This document shows, piece by piece, positions 35,056 through 46,046 of a stretch of 64,000 nucleotides of DNA. Position numbers and translations under genes: made by a program. The stretch is from JALORV01 sp963712485. Lineage in GTDB: Bacteria; Pseudomonadota; Gammaproteobacteria; Burkholderiales; Burkholderiaceae_F. Numbering within the stretch: position 1 is the first letter of the stretch; every line of letters begins with the position of its first letter. The notes under the pieces were generated by a model, which saw only the letters and a list, made by a program, of their open reading frames with translations, was not told the origin of the DNA and made no database searches. The stretch lies in the NCBI GenBank assembly GCA_963712485.1, contig CAVQID010000066.1:62001-126000 (forward strand). The letters are read 5' to 3'.

Positions 35056-36477
35056 CTAGCCGTTGACGTAGACCCAGTTCAGCAGGTCATCGAGGGCACC
35101 CTGCGCGCCGTTCGCATTCGGGTGGTTGACGAAAGCGACGACCACGTAGCGGCGGCCACTTGCGGCGAGGACGTAGCCTGCCACGGCGCGCGTATCGGCC
35201 AGCAGCCCGGTCTTGATGTGAGCCGCCCCGGCGGCGCCCAGGCGCTTGCGCATCGTGCCGTCGACCCCCACCAGCGGCAACGAGGAGACGAACTCCGGCA
35301 TCAACGGGCTCCCGAAGGCGCCGAGCAGCAGCCGCGACAGCCCGGCCGCGGTCAGCCGCTCCACGCGCGACAGGCCGGCGCCGTTTTCGAGCACGAACTC
35401 GCGCCGGTCCAGGCCTTTGGCCACCAGCCAGTCGCCGACGACGCGTTGCGCGCGCTCCGCGCTGGCGGGCTGCCTCGTCGCTTCGGCGCCGATCGTCAGG
35501 AACAGCTGGCGGGCCATCACGTTGTTGCTGAACTTGTTGATGTCGCGGATGACCTCCGCCAGCGACTCGGACTCGTGCTGCGCAAGACGCCGTGCCTCGG
35601 GAGGCGCGCCGCCGTCGCGCGCGCGGCCCCGCCAGGTGCCGCCGCTGCCGGTCCACAGCGCGCGGAACACGGCGTCGACATACTGCTCATGGCTGAGCAG
35701 GCTGACATGCCAGACGCGCTCGCCGCATGCGAGCGGGAAGGCGCCGCGAAACTGCGGGCGCATCGGATCGACGAAGTCACCGCCGAGTCGCGCACGCCAG
35801 TCGTTGCACGGACCGTCAGCGGCGCGCACGGTCGCGGGAACCGCCATGCCCGACAGCTGCGGCAGCGCGTAGACGCGCACCTGTTTCGTCTCTGAATCCG
35901 GGACAAAGTGAAAGCTGACGCTCTTGTAGTTCAGCAGCAGCGCGTCGGGTCCGGCGTTATACGGACGGAACGATTCGCCGTCGAAGGCGGCGGGGTCGTG
36001 CGGTGCTGCTTCGAAAGCGCCGCGATCGAGTACGAGGTCACCGCGTATCTCGCGCAGCCCGACGCCGCGCAGGCGCTGCACCAGCAGCCAGAGATGCTCG
36101 ACGACAAAGCGCGGGTCGCCGCTGCCGCGCAGAAAGAGATCTCCGTCGAGGACGCCCTGGTTCAGCGGCGCGACGGCAAGCGCCTCGGTGCGCCAGAGGT
36201 ACTGCGGGCCGAGCAGCTCGAGCCCGGCCAGCGTCGTGACGAGCTTCATCGTCGACGCCGGATTCATCGGTGTGTTTTCGTTGTGGGTCAGGCTCAGGCC
36301 TTGACCCGAAATCGGCAGCACGCTGATCCCGACGGAACCGGCTGGAAGATGGGCCGCCTTCAGTGCAGCAGCAATCGGTTCGGGCAACGCCGGCAGCGCC
36401 CGCGGCGCTTGGCCAAAGGCAGTGCCTGCCCCACTCGCGCTGACGACAAACGCGAGGATTGCCCTGAATATCCACAT
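35056..36477 (-). CDS. dacB: D-alanyl-D-alanine carboxypeptidase/endopeptidase (PBP4 type, S13)
   Basis: Periplasmic low-molecular-weight penicillin-binding protein that trims and opens peptidoglycan cross-links. The active-site motifs are in order: SxxK in NPASTMKLVTT, SxN in INKFSNNVMARQ and KTG in AAHIKTGLL. There is an inserted domain between the first two motifs, as usual in S13. Signal peptide AILAFVVSASGAGTAFGQ. I take the ATG at 36477 (473 residues); the same frame has a GTG at 36480 and a TTG at 36510. Confidence 0.94.
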   Translation of the reverse strand: MWIFRAILAFVVSASGAGTAFGQAPRALPALPEPIAAALKAAHLPAGSVGISVLPISGQGLSLTHNENTPMNPASTMKLVTTLAGLELLGPQYLWRTEALAVAPLNQGVLDGDLFLRGSGDPRFVVEHLWLLVQRLRGVGLREIRGDLVLDRGAFEAAPHDPAAFDGESFRPYNAGPDALLLNYKSVSFHFVPDSETKQVRVYALPQLSGMAVPATVRAADGPCNDWRARLGGDFVDPMRPQFRGAFPLACGERVWHVSLLSHEQYVDAVFRALWTGSGGTWRGRARDGGAPPEARRLAQHESESLAEVIRDINKFSNNVMARQLFLTIGAEATRQPASAERAQRVVGDWLVAKGLDRREFVLENGAGLSRVERLTAAGLSRLLLGAFGSPLMPEFVSSLPLVGVDGTMRKRLGAAGAAHIKTGLLADTRAVAGYVLAASGRRYVVVAFVNHPNANGAQGALDDLLNWVYVNG

Positions 36478-36627
36478 CACTCTGAAGGACTCCCCAGCCT
36501 GTACCTGCAACTGCTAGTTCGTTCGCCCGATGGACCCGCTTTGGCCCGCTGTTTAGCCTGCGACACGGCCGCACCGCTTTCGCAGCCCTCTGTGGCGCGC
36601 AGGTGCCACCCTGTCCCGGACCCCGCG

Positions 36628-38379
36628 ATGACAATTCTTTCCTCGTTCAGACTTCGAAGCTTACTGGCTGCGTCGGCCATCGCGCTGTCGCTCGCCGCGT
36701 GCGGCGGAGGTGGCGGTGGCGGCGATGCCGGCGTCGACGCCGGCGCCGACCGCGCCAGTTCCGTCGATCGTGATTCCGGAACCGCCGGCCGGAGGCTTCG
36801 AGCCGTCGGGACCGACACCGGCACCGACGGCGATACCGGACGACGCGCAGGCCGTTCGTTTCCTGGCGCAGTCCAGCTTCGGCGCGACCAACGCGGAGAT
36901 CGATCGACTCAAGCGGCTCGGCTACAACAACTGGATCGAGCAGCAGTTCCTGATTCCTCGCACTGCGCATCTGGACTTCGTTCTCGGCGTCTATCCGATC
37001 CCGACGCCCGACGGCGTGACCGTGACCATCGACCCGCTCTATCAGTCGTTCTGGAAGCAGGCGATCACCGCACCGGATCCGCTGCGGCAGCGCGTGACCT
37101 ATGCGCTGTCGCAGGTCCTCGTTACCTCCGCGGCCGAGGCCGCGCTGCAGACGGCGCCGCACTCGCTCGCGTCGTACCTCGACACGCTGTCGACGCACGC
37201 GTTCGGCAACTATCGCGATCTGCTCGAGGCCGTTTCCAAGCACCCGGCCATGGGTCAGTACCTGACCTCGCTCGGCAACCGCGGCGACAACGGCCGCGTC
37301 CCGGACGAGAACTATGCGCGCGAGGTCATGCAGCTCTTTTCCATCGGCCTGGTGGAACTCAACACCGATGGCACGCCCAAGCTGGTCAATGGAGAGCCGG
37401 TCGACACGTACAGCATGGACGACATTCGCGGACTCGCACGGGTGTTCACCGGCTGGGGCTGGGGCAACGAGGGGACACCCAATCCGGTCAACGGGCGCTT
37501 CACCGGCAGTAATCCGGCAGACCCGATGCGTCGGGTGATCCCGATGCAGTTCTACGCGCAGTATCACTCGCCTCTCGAAAAGCAGTTTCTCGGCGTGACG
37601 GTGGCGGCAGGAACGCCAGGGCCGCAGGCGCTGAAGACGGCCCTCGATAAGCTTTTTACCACCCGAACGTCGGGCCGTTCATCGCGACGCGGCTGATTCA
37701 GCACATGGTGATGAGCAACCCGACCCCGGCCTACGTCGAACGCGTCGCCGCGGCGTTCAATGACAATGGCAAGGGTGTCCGCGGTGACCTGAAGGCGACC
37801 GTGCGAGCGGTGCTTTTCGATGCCGAGGCGGTGACACCGGCCACCGCGCCCAACGCCGGCAAGCTGCGCGAGCCCAACCTGCGACTGGCGGCATGGATGC
37901 GTGCGTTCGACGCGACTTCGCAGAGTGGCAACTTCCGGCTGGGCGTGCTCGACAACCAGCTGGCGCAGACGCCGATGCGTGCACCGAGCGTCTTCAACTT
38001 CTTCCGGCCGGGCTTCGTGCCACCCAACACCAGCCTTGCAGCGGCCGACCTCGTCGCTCCGGAATTCCAGATCGCGCACGAGATCTCGGTCGCGGCCTAC
38101 GCCAACTTCATCCAGGGCGTGATCCAAAACGGCGTCGGTACCGGCAGCGACGTGCGCGCGGACTACACCGCCACCTATGCGCTGGCGGACAACGCGGATG
38201 CGTTGGTTGCGCGCGTCAACCTGATGATGACGGCCAATGCGCTGTCGAGCGCGACGGTGGCGTCGATCCGTGATGCCGTGAACGCCATCCCGATGACGGC
38301 CAACAACGCGCGCCAGAACCGGGCGCAGCTCGCGATCTACCTGACAATGACGTCGCCGGAATTTCTGGTGCAGAAGTAG
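36628..38379 (+). CDS. DUF1800 domain-containing lipoprotein (two compensating frameshifts)
   Basis: A secreted protein, probably a lipoprotein (LLAASAIALSLAACGGGG), of unknown function. The DUF1800 domain runs from AVRFLAQSSFGATNAEIDRLKRLGYNNWIEQQF through RVPDENYAREVMQLFSIGLVEL to SVFNFFRPGFVPPNTSL. The first frame change is in the glycine-coding run near 36715. The second is near 37658, where CTTTTTACCACCC lacks one A relative to an expected LFNHPNVGPF. The two changes cancel, so the total length is a multiple of three. The following DUF1501 gene is its usual partner. Confidence 0.88.
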
Positions 38380-38396
38380 GCGGACGGAGCCCAACA

Positions 38397-39785
38397 ATGA
38401 CGAACAACGCATCCCGCCGCGAATTCCTGCGCACGGCGTCGCGACTGTCAGTGGCCGGCGTGGCCACGCCGTGGGCGGTCAATCTCGCCACGATCGGTGC
38501 AGCGGCGGCCCAGACCGCGCCGACCGACTACAAGGCACTCGTCTGCGTCTTCATGTACGGCGGCAACGACCACTCGAACATGGTCGTGCCGTATGACGAC
38601 GCCAGTTACACGCTGTACGCGCAGTCCCGCACCAACCTCACGTTGGCGCAGACCGCGCTGCTGCCGCTCAGCACCCCGACCAATCCGTCGATGACGGGCC
38701 GACAGATCTCGTTGCGCTCGGAGTTGCAGCCGCTGAAGACGATCTACGACGCCGGCAAGGCGGCCGTGCTGGCCAACGTCGGCACGCTGGTGGTGCCAAC
38801 GACGATGACGCAGTATCGCGCGCGCAGCGTGCCGCTGCCGCCGAGCCTCTTTTCGCATAACGATCAGCAGTCCGTATGGCAGACCTACAACGGACGACGT
38901 GAAGGCGCTCGCGTCGGCTGGGGGGGCCGTATGGGCGACCTGCTGACCGCCGCCAATCAGTTCCAGAACTTCACCTGCGTGTCAGCGTCGGGAACTGCGG
39001 TGTTTCTGTCGGGGCAGTCCAGCGTGCAGATGCAGATCGGCAACAACGGCGGTCTGGCGATCAATGGCATTGCCGGCACGACGCTGTACGGCTCCAGCGC
39101 CGGTCCGGCGACGGCGCGACGCCTGATGACCGAGGACCGTAGCAATTTGCTCGAGAAGGACTACAACGGCATCGTGAAGCGATCCGCCGAGGCGGCGCAG
39201 ACGTTGAACGCGGCGCTTGTCAACTTCCCGTCCACCGCGGCGCCGTTTTCCACCTTTCCCAACACCGGGCTGGGCAACCAGCTGCGCAACGTCGCGCGCA
39301 TGATCGCCGCGCGCCAGGCACTTGGCGCCCATCGACAGGTGTTCTATGTCTCGATTGGCGGCTTCGACCAGCACTCCGGACTGATCAACGGGCACGGCGC
39401 CCGAATGACCGAGCTTGCCAACGCGCTGTCGGCGTTCTATCAGGCGACCGTCAGCCTCGGGATCGCCGATGGTGTGACCGCCTTCACGGCCTCGGACTTC
39501 GGACGCACGCTCGATTCCAACGGTGAGGGCTCGGACCACGGATGGGGAGCCCATCACTTCGTCGTCGGTGGCGCCGTCAAGGGTGGCGAACTCTACGGCA
39601 TCTGGCCCGATACCGTGCTGCGCGGTCCCAACGACGTCGGCCGCGGCAATCTGCTGCCGACGACGTCGGTCAATGAGTACGCCACCACGCTGGCCACCTG
39701 GTTCGGCATCGCCGGCGCGCAACTGGCCGACGTGTTGCCCAACGCGTCGAATTTTCCACAGCCCAATCTTGGCTTCATGGCCTGA
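38397..39785 (+). CDS. DUF1501 domain-containing protein, Tat-exported
   Basis: A 462-residue secreted protein of the sulfatase-like DUF1501 family. It starts with a twin-arginine signal (ASRREFLRTASRLSVAGVATP). Typical segments are ALVCVFMYGGNDHSNMVVPYD, FYVSIGGFDQHSGLINGHG, TASDFGRTLDSNGEGSDHGWG and HHFVVGGAVKGGELYG. DUF1800-DUF1501 pairs are common in bacteria; the pair is thought to act together outside the membrane, but no activity is established. Confidence 0.92.
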   Translation: MTNNASRREFLRTASRLSVAGVATPWAVNLATIGAAAAQTAPTDYKALVCVFMYGGNDHSNMVVPYDDASYTLYAQSRTNLTLAQTALLPLSTPTNPSMTGRQISLRSELQPLKTIYDAGKAAVLANVGTLVVPTTMTQYRARSVPLPPSLFSHNDQQSVWQTYNGRREGARVGWGGRMGDLLTAANQFQNFTCVSASGTAVFLSGQSSVQMQIGNNGGLAINGIAGTTLYGSSAGPATARRLMTEDRSNLLEKDYNGIVKRSAEAAQTLNAALVNFPSTAAPFSTFPNTGLGNQLRNVARMIAARQALGAHRQVFYVSIGGFDQHSGLINGHGARMTELANALSAFYQATVSLGIADGVTAFTASDFGRTLDSNGEGSDHGWGAHHFVVGGAVKGGELYGIWPDTVLRGPNDVGRGNLLPTTSVNEYATTLATWFGIAGAQLADVLPNASNFPQPNLGFMA

Positions 39786-39900
39786 GCTGCTGGAGGCTCT
39801 GACTGGCACCTGGATGGGCGTTCCGGTGGGGAGCATGCGCGACGTCGTTCCGAACGCGGCAAACTGGCCCTCGCTCGATCTCGGAATCCTCACCGTCTAG
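39786..39900 (+). pseudogene. Vestigial 3' end of a second DUF1501 gene
   Basis: Straight after the DUF1501 stop, one frame reads LTGTWMGVPVGSMRDVVPNAANWPSLDLGILTV and a stop at 39898-39900. This matches the last 30 residues of the intact gene (LATWFGIAGAQLADVLPNASNFPQPNLGF) in pattern and position. It has no start codon or upstream part of its own. It looks like what remains of a tandem paralogue after deletion, or an alternative C-terminus joined by lost sequence. Confidence 0.7.
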
Positions 39901-39920
39901 TTCGGAGCGGCTTGAAAAGC

Positions 39921-39949
39921 AACGGCGCCCTCGGGCGCCGTTGTCATTT
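39921..39949. terminator. Terminator after the DUF1501 locus
   Basis: AACGGCGCC pairs with GGCGCCGTT (39921-39929 and 39934-39942) around CTCG, followed by GTCATTTT. Upstream GAAAAGC gives a short A-run, so it may also serve the converging Cas6e-like gene. Confidence 0.75.
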
Positions 39950-39978
39950 TGGCTGTCGTAGCAGCCGGGTGCGGCAGG

Positions 39979-40686
39979 TCAGTTCGAAAGCTGCAGCAGG
40001 CCCAGCCCGACACGTCGGTACGAGCCGATGCCGCGAAGCAGCGGCTTCTTTATGAGGTCAGCGTCAGTGACTTCGAGAACGCCTTCGATCGAGGCATAGG
40101 GCAGCGTGATCGTGCGGTTGCCGTACGGGAAATTCAGTTCCTTGATGGCGACGTTGAAAAAATCGGGCTTGAAGCCGAACTTGGGTGCCACGGCGACGAG
40201 CCAGGCTTCGACTTCCTGCGGCGTCTTGAACGGTTGGACTTCCTTTTCGCCGTCGACCATACGCTCACGTCCAACGCAGGCTTCGAGCGCAAAGCGATAC
40301 GGCAACCCCTCCGGCAATTGCACCACGATGCGCTTCGGCGCCAGCGCACTGACGGCTTCCGCCGGTGGCTCGAGCCACGGGTCGGGCGAGTAAACCCAGT
40401 AGCGGCCTTCGGTGGCCGTATCGGCGCGGAACACGAAGCTCACGCCGGCTTTCTTGCCGAATGTGCGGGTCAGCGCCGAATGCGCCGACAACGGGTCCGC
40501 GTACTTCTGGGAAAACGTCACCGCGGTTTCGTACAGCTCGACCGTCGGCACGTCCATCTTCGTGTAGCTCATCACCGAATTGACGAACGCGCGCAAGGTC
40601 TTCGGACCCTTGCCCTTCGCGGTCGTCGCACCGAGCCAGTGCGAAGGCAGTCTTATCGATATGTCCATGGCAACCCACCGCCTCAT
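39979..40686 (-). CDS. Orphan Cas6e (CasE/Cse3)-like RAMP endoribonuclease homologue
   Basis: A 235-residue protein that resembles type I-E Cas6e, the enzyme that cuts CRISPR precursor RNA. The C-terminal glycine-rich loop RGIGSYRRVGLGLLQLS matches E. coli QGIGPAKSMGCGLLSLA and Thermus RGVGPGKALGLGLLSVA. Upstream, IEGVLEVTDADLI matches FEGRLEVVDPERA, and KEVQPFKTPQEVEAWL matches KRVALKTPAEKVAWL. H69 in ADPLSAHSAL aligns with the catalytic histidine of ANPYEMHRTL; the nearby tyrosine is a leucine. An N-terminal ~45-residue extension has no counterpart. Starts at 40668, 40572 or 40557 are possible. No array or other cas gene is in the window, so its RNA target is unknown. Confidence 0.7.
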   Translation of the reverse strand: MRRWVAMDISIRLPSHWLGATTAKGKGPKTLRAFVNSVMSYTKMDVPTVELYETAVTFSQKYADPLSAHSALTRTFGKKAGVSFVFRADTATEGRYWVYSPDPWLEPPAEAVSALAPKRIVVQLPEGLPYRFALEACVGRERMVDGEKEVQPFKTPQEVEAWLVAVAPKFGFKPDFFNVAIKELNFPYGNRTITLPYASIEGVLEVTDADLIKKPLLRGIGSYRRVGLGLLQLSN

Positions 40687-40706
40687 TTCCGGTTAACTAA
40701 CGTGAT

Positions 40707-40780
40707 TGTCGGCATAACAAGGATGAGACGTATCACGCAAAGCAATTAGACCGTCGACGACCTGTAGTGCAATGCCGACA
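40707..40780 (-). promoter_or_regulatory. Predicted promoter of the Cas6e-like gene with flanking inverted repeat
   Basis: On the minus strand TTGCGT (40740-40735) and TTATGC (40717-40712) are 17 bases apart, about 20 bases before the ATG at 40686. A perfect 9-bp inverted repeat, TGTCGGCAT (40707-40715) and ATGCCGACA (40772-40780), brackets it; the near arm overlaps the -10. This could be a two-site operator or a long-loop RNA hairpin. Confidence 0.45.
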
Positions 40781-40958
40781 GAAGGTCACTAAAACCTGCC
40801 TCTTCCGGCCGCCGCGATTTCCTAGATGGCCTCCCCGCCGCTGTATACCCGCCGAATGGAGAGGCTATTTCAATGAAGTCAGTGAACGCTCACATTCGCC
40901 TTTCTCGCGATGGAATTTAACTGACGCAAGGCTGCCAGGAAAATTTTTTGCCGCCGAG

Positions 40959-40988
40959 CTTGAAAGTGAGGCCGGCCGCCCCTAGAAT
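40959..40988 (+). promoter_or_regulatory. Overlapping sigma-70 and sigma-32 promoters of groESL
   Basis: TTGAAA (40960-40965), 17 bases, TAGAAT (40983-40988) is a good sigma-70 promoter. The same -35 extended to CTTGAAA, with CCCCTAGA from 40979 (13-base spacer), fits the RpoH consensus. Both would start transcription at about the CIRCE element. Confidence 0.8.
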
Positions 40989-41014
40989 TAGCACTCGCCT
41001 CGGTCGACTGCTAA
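40988..41014 (+). promoter_or_regulatory. CIRCE element (HrcA operator) of groESL
   Basis: TTAGCACTC, nine bases, GACTGCTAA matches the CIRCE consensus TTAGCACTC-N9-GAGTGCTAA with one mismatch. It overlaps the -10 region and leader start, where HrcA repression is known to act. Dual control by HrcA and sigma-32 is known in betaproteobacteria. Confidence 0.9.
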
Positions 41015-41090
41015 CAACGCACCGAGGTCGGAGTCCACCTCCCCATTTTCTGTTTCTCGTTCGTCGAGAGATCAACTGCTAGGAGACCTT

Positions 41091-41378
41091 ATGAAGATTC
41101 GTCCTTTGCACGATCGCGTGATCGTCAAGCGCCTGGACCAGGAGCGCAAGACTGCATCCGGCATCGTCATCCCCGATAACGCCGCCGAGAAGCCCGACCA
41201 GGGCGAGATCGTCGCGGTCGGACCGGGCAAGCGTGATGACAACGGCAAGATCGTGGCGCTCGACGTCAAGGTCGGCGACAAGGTGCTGTTCGGCAAGTAC
41301 TCGGGCCAGACGGTCAAGGTCGATGGCGAGGAATTGCTCGTCATGCGCGAAGAAGACCTGATGGGCGTCGTCGCCTAA
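41091..41378 (+). CDS. groES: Co-chaperonin GroES
   Basis: Heptameric lid of the GroEL folding chamber. The 95-residue product begins MKIRPLHDRVIVKRLDQERK, has the mobile-loop region TASGIVIPDNAAEKPDQGEI and ends EELLVMREEDLMGVVA. Preceded by TAGGAGA. First gene of the groESL operon. Confidence 0.98.
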   Translation: MKIRPLHDRVIVKRLDQERKTASGIVIPDNAAEKPDQGEIVAVGPGKRDDNGKIVALDVKVGDKVLFGKYSGQTVKVDGEELLVMREEDLMGVVA

Positions 41379-41413
41379 GCATCAGTACCTAACGGACAAC
41401 AGGAGTTCTGATT

Positions 41414-43057
<1,644 letters not shown>

Positions 43058-43199
43058 TACCGACGACCGCTCGCGGCGCATAGCGGCGTCGCGCGCGCTT
43101 GACGTACCACTGAGTACTGTCTGCGCGCGCGCTCCTTGCTCTGCCTCCGCGAATCGGTCGCCGGGTTGCGAGTTCGGCAGCCTGCCAAAGCAGAAAGAC

Positions 43200-43230
43200 A
43201 AACGGCCCGCAATTGCGGGCCGTTTGTTTT
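43200..43230. terminator. Bidirectional terminator after groEL
   Basis: AAACGGCCCGC (43200-43210) pairs perfectly with GCGGGCCGTTT (43215-43225) around AATT, followed by GTTTT. It separates groEL from the converging thioredoxin-like gene. Confidence 0.88.
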
Positions 43231-43246
43231 GGCGAGGATGCTCGAC

Positions 43247-43849
43247 TCAGTACTTGATGGTGCAGCCGTAGGCGCTCGAGGTGGCGGTGGCGACCGGTTT
43301 GCCCGCACGGGCGTCGGTCAGTGCGGCCGTTACATAGTTCGTGGCCGACTTTACATCGGCCGGGTTTGCACTGCGCTTGTCGTCGATCGCGCCGGCGTAG
43401 ATGACCGTGCCCTTCGGGTCGACAACATACATATGCGGAGTGACCTTGGCGCCATAGGCACGGCCGATTTCGCCCTTGGTGTCCATCACGACCGCAGCGG
43501 GGGCGGCGTTCTGCTGCCTGAACCACGCGGCGAGCTTTTCGGGCGACATGTAGTCCGAGTGTGAGTCGCTGGTCGAATTGACGGAGATCCACGCGACGTT
43601 GTCAGCCCCGAAGCGTTTCTGCAGTGACTGCATGTTGCCGCTGTCGTAGTGCTTCATCACGAACGGGCAGTTGGGGTTGTTCCACTCGAGGACGACGTAC
43701 TTGCCCTTGAAGTCAGCGAGCGAAACGGGCTTGCCGGAAACATCGGTGCCCTTGAAAGCGGGTGCGGGCTGGCCTGCGGTGACCGCGGCAGCCGCAGCCC
43801 CGGCGCCGAGCAAACAGGTAGACAGAAGGATCGAAGCGGCGCGCTTCAT
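43247..43849 (-). CDS. Exported thioredoxin-fold (redoxin/AhpC-TSA) protein
   Basis: A 200-residue periplasmic protein: signal peptide MKRAASILLSTCLLGAGAAAAA, then a thioredoxin/peroxiredoxin fold (GQPAPAFKGTDVSGKPVSLADFKGKYVVLEWNNPNCPFV). The active-site region WNNPNCPFVMKHY has a single cysteine where thioredoxins have CxxC; another lies near the C-terminus (SSAYGCTIKY) and could be the resolving partner. It follows dsbD by ten bases, so DsbD may keep it reduced. That link is inferred from gene order. Confidence 0.82.
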   Translation of the reverse strand: MKRAASILLSTCLLGAGAAAAAVTAGQPAPAFKGTDVSGKPVSLADFKGKYVVLEWNNPNCPFVMKHYDSGNMQSLQKRFGADNVAWISVNSTSDSHSDYMSPEKLAAWFRQQNAAPAAVVMDTKGEIGRAYGAKVTPHMYVVDPKGTVIYAGAIDDKRSANPADVKSATNYVTAALTDARAGKPVATATSSAYGCTIKY

Positions 43850-43859
43850 GAGGAGCTCC

Positions 43860-45997
43860 TCAGTTGAGTTTTTCGAGCGCCGTTAGGACCGTGTTCTCCG
43901 TCAGAAGTTCGGGCAGGACCGTAGGTTGACCCTTGCGGTCATAAAGGACATAAAGCGGAACGCCGTTGCGCCCGAATTCGGCCAGTGCGCGAGTGATGTG
44001 CTCGTCCCGGTTGGTCCAGTCGGCCCGCATACGGATGATCTCGGTATCGGCAAACTTGGACTTCACCTTGTCGGTGTTCAGCGCGACGCGCTTGTTGACC
44101 TGACAGGTGACGCACCAGGCGGCGGTGAAATCCACGAACACGGCCTTGCCCTGTCCGCGCAGGTCTGCGAGCTTCTGCGGCGAGTAATCGACCCAGTCGG
44201 CGCTGGCATTGGATGCCTTCAGACCGTTGGCCACCGGCTCGGACGTCGCAATCGGGGTGAACGTGACTGCAGCGGCGACGGCCCCCGCCAGCGCGACCCA
44301 GCGGAAGCTCGCGGCGCCGCGCTGTGCCAGGCCGAGCGACCAAAGCGCGAAAGACACCGCGACCAGCACGCCGAGCGCCAGCGCGACGCCGCCGGCGTCG
44401 ACCTGTTGTGCCAGCACCCACAACAGCCAGACGCAGGTGGCGAACATCGGGAAGGCCATGAACTGCTTGAACAGCTCCATCCAGCGTCCCGGCCGCGGCA
44501 ACTTCGCGAGCAGCTTCGGGAACAGCGTCAGCAGCAGGTACGGCGCCGCCATGCCGACGCCGAGCATCGCGAAGACGGAAAGTGCGATGGCGGCGGGCTG
44601 AGTGATCGCGTAGCCAAGTGCCGCGCTCATGAACGGTGCCGTGCACGGCGAGGCGACGATGACCGCGAGTACACCGGTGCCGAAGCTGCCGCGCCAGTCG
44701 GACTTGCCGACCAGCGCATCGGCCGCGCGCGTATTGCCGAGGCCACTGCCAAAAGTGAACTCGTAAACGCCGAGCAGATTGAGGCCGATGACGAAGAACA
44801 GCACGGTGAGCGACGCGACGACCCACGGCGTCTGCAACTGGAAGCCCCAGCCGAGCGCGCTGCCGGCCTGCTGCAAGGCGATCAGCAGCCCGGCGAGCAG
44901 CACGAATGACAGGACGACGCCAACCGCGAAGGCAATGCCATGCGCGGCCATCGGACCGCTGTGCGTGCGGTGCTGCGCCAGGCCGATCAGCTTCAGCGAC
45001 AGCACCGGGAAGACGCAGGGCATCAGGTTGAGGATCAGTCCACCGATAAATGCCGCCCCCAACGCCGCCAGCAGCGACATCGTCGGCGCCGTGGCGGCGG
45101 AAGTCGCTGCGGCCGACGAGGTCATCGAGGCCGGACTCACGGCGCCGGCAACCAGGGGCGCTTCGATCACCGCCGTCCAGCCGCCGGGCTTCGACGGGCC
45201 GCCGTTGGCGACAACCACGCCGGCCAGCGACTGGGCGTCCGCCTTGACCGGTTGCGCGGCGGTCAGGTAAAGCGCCACCTCGTCAGAGCGATTCAGCACC
45301 TGCGGTGCCGCAGGTTCGATGCGCGACTCTTCCAGCGGGAAGAATTCGACCGTGTCGAATTTGCGCCCGGCCGGCACATCGAAGGCGAGACGGATGCGGT
45401 TCGCCTCGATCGTGCCCCGCGCCGCCAGCCCCGGTACGGCGACCGGTACGAGCTTGCGCGCGTCGCTGAAGCGACCGGCATGCGACGACGGACCGGCTTC
45501 ACCCTTGACCGGCAGGGTCAGATTAAGGTCGGCACTACCGGGAATGCAGACGTCCTTGCACTCCAGCCACTCCGCCTTGGCGGCGAGCGTAATCGGTGTG
45601 CCGATCTTCGCGTCGCCGGCACTTTGACGGTCGTCAGCAGCAGCGTGTCGCCTTCGTAGCCGAAGTTGACCAGCGGCCCGGCCGGAAGACGGTGCGGATA
45701 CGGCCACTCGATCGGTCCGGGCGTGAATCCCGCCGGCAGTTGCCATTCGATGCGCGTCGGCAGACCGGAATCTCCGGGCACCTGCCAGTAGGTATGCCAT
45801 TCCTTGTCGTGCAGCAGCCGCAGGCCAAGCTGCAGCACTTGCCCGGGCACGGCCGCATCAGTGGCTGAAAGCAACTCGGCCTGGACATGCGGATCGGGTG
45901 CGCCAAAGCGGGGCAGCGACTGGGCGGTGGCCGCGGTGGCGCCACATGCAAGCGTGGCGGCGGCCAGGAAGGAAGAGAGAAGTCGTAACGTTCGCAT
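43860..45997 (-). CDS. dsbD: Thiol:disulfide interchange protein DsbD/ScsB-like (one frameshift)
   Basis: Membrane electron conveyor that passes reducing power from cytoplasmic thioredoxin to periplasmic proteins. A signal peptide (MRTLRLLSSFLAAATLACGA) and N-terminal beta domain with the cysteine pair ECKDVCIPG come first. Eight membrane segments follow, with the redox cysteines in LNLMPCVFPVLSLKL and VIVASPCTAPFMSAALG, then a C-terminal thioredoxin domain with AAWCVTCQVNK. The N-terminal form is closer to ScsB than to E. coli DsbD. Near 45623 the frame must change between LLLTTVKVPA and AKIGTPITLAAKAEW; a single-base change explains it. Confidence 0.9.
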
Positions 45998-46046
45998 GTC
46001 GTGATTTTCGTCTATCCAGCGCCCCAATGGTTCCCAGCCAAACGGT

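Noticed and set aside
36700..36725. Programmed frameshifting in the glycine run of the DUF1800 gene
   Set aside because: No slippery heptamer or downstream structure, and a second indel near 37658 in the same gene makes sequence error more likely.
40767..40985. 72-residue plus-strand open frame before groES
   Set aside because: Overlaps the groESL promoter, has no ribosome site, and its composition is not protein-like.
40687..41090. CRISPR repeats near the Cas6e-like gene
   Set aside because: I searched the 400-base gap for direct repeats of 28-37 bases and for type I-E style hairpins; none is present.
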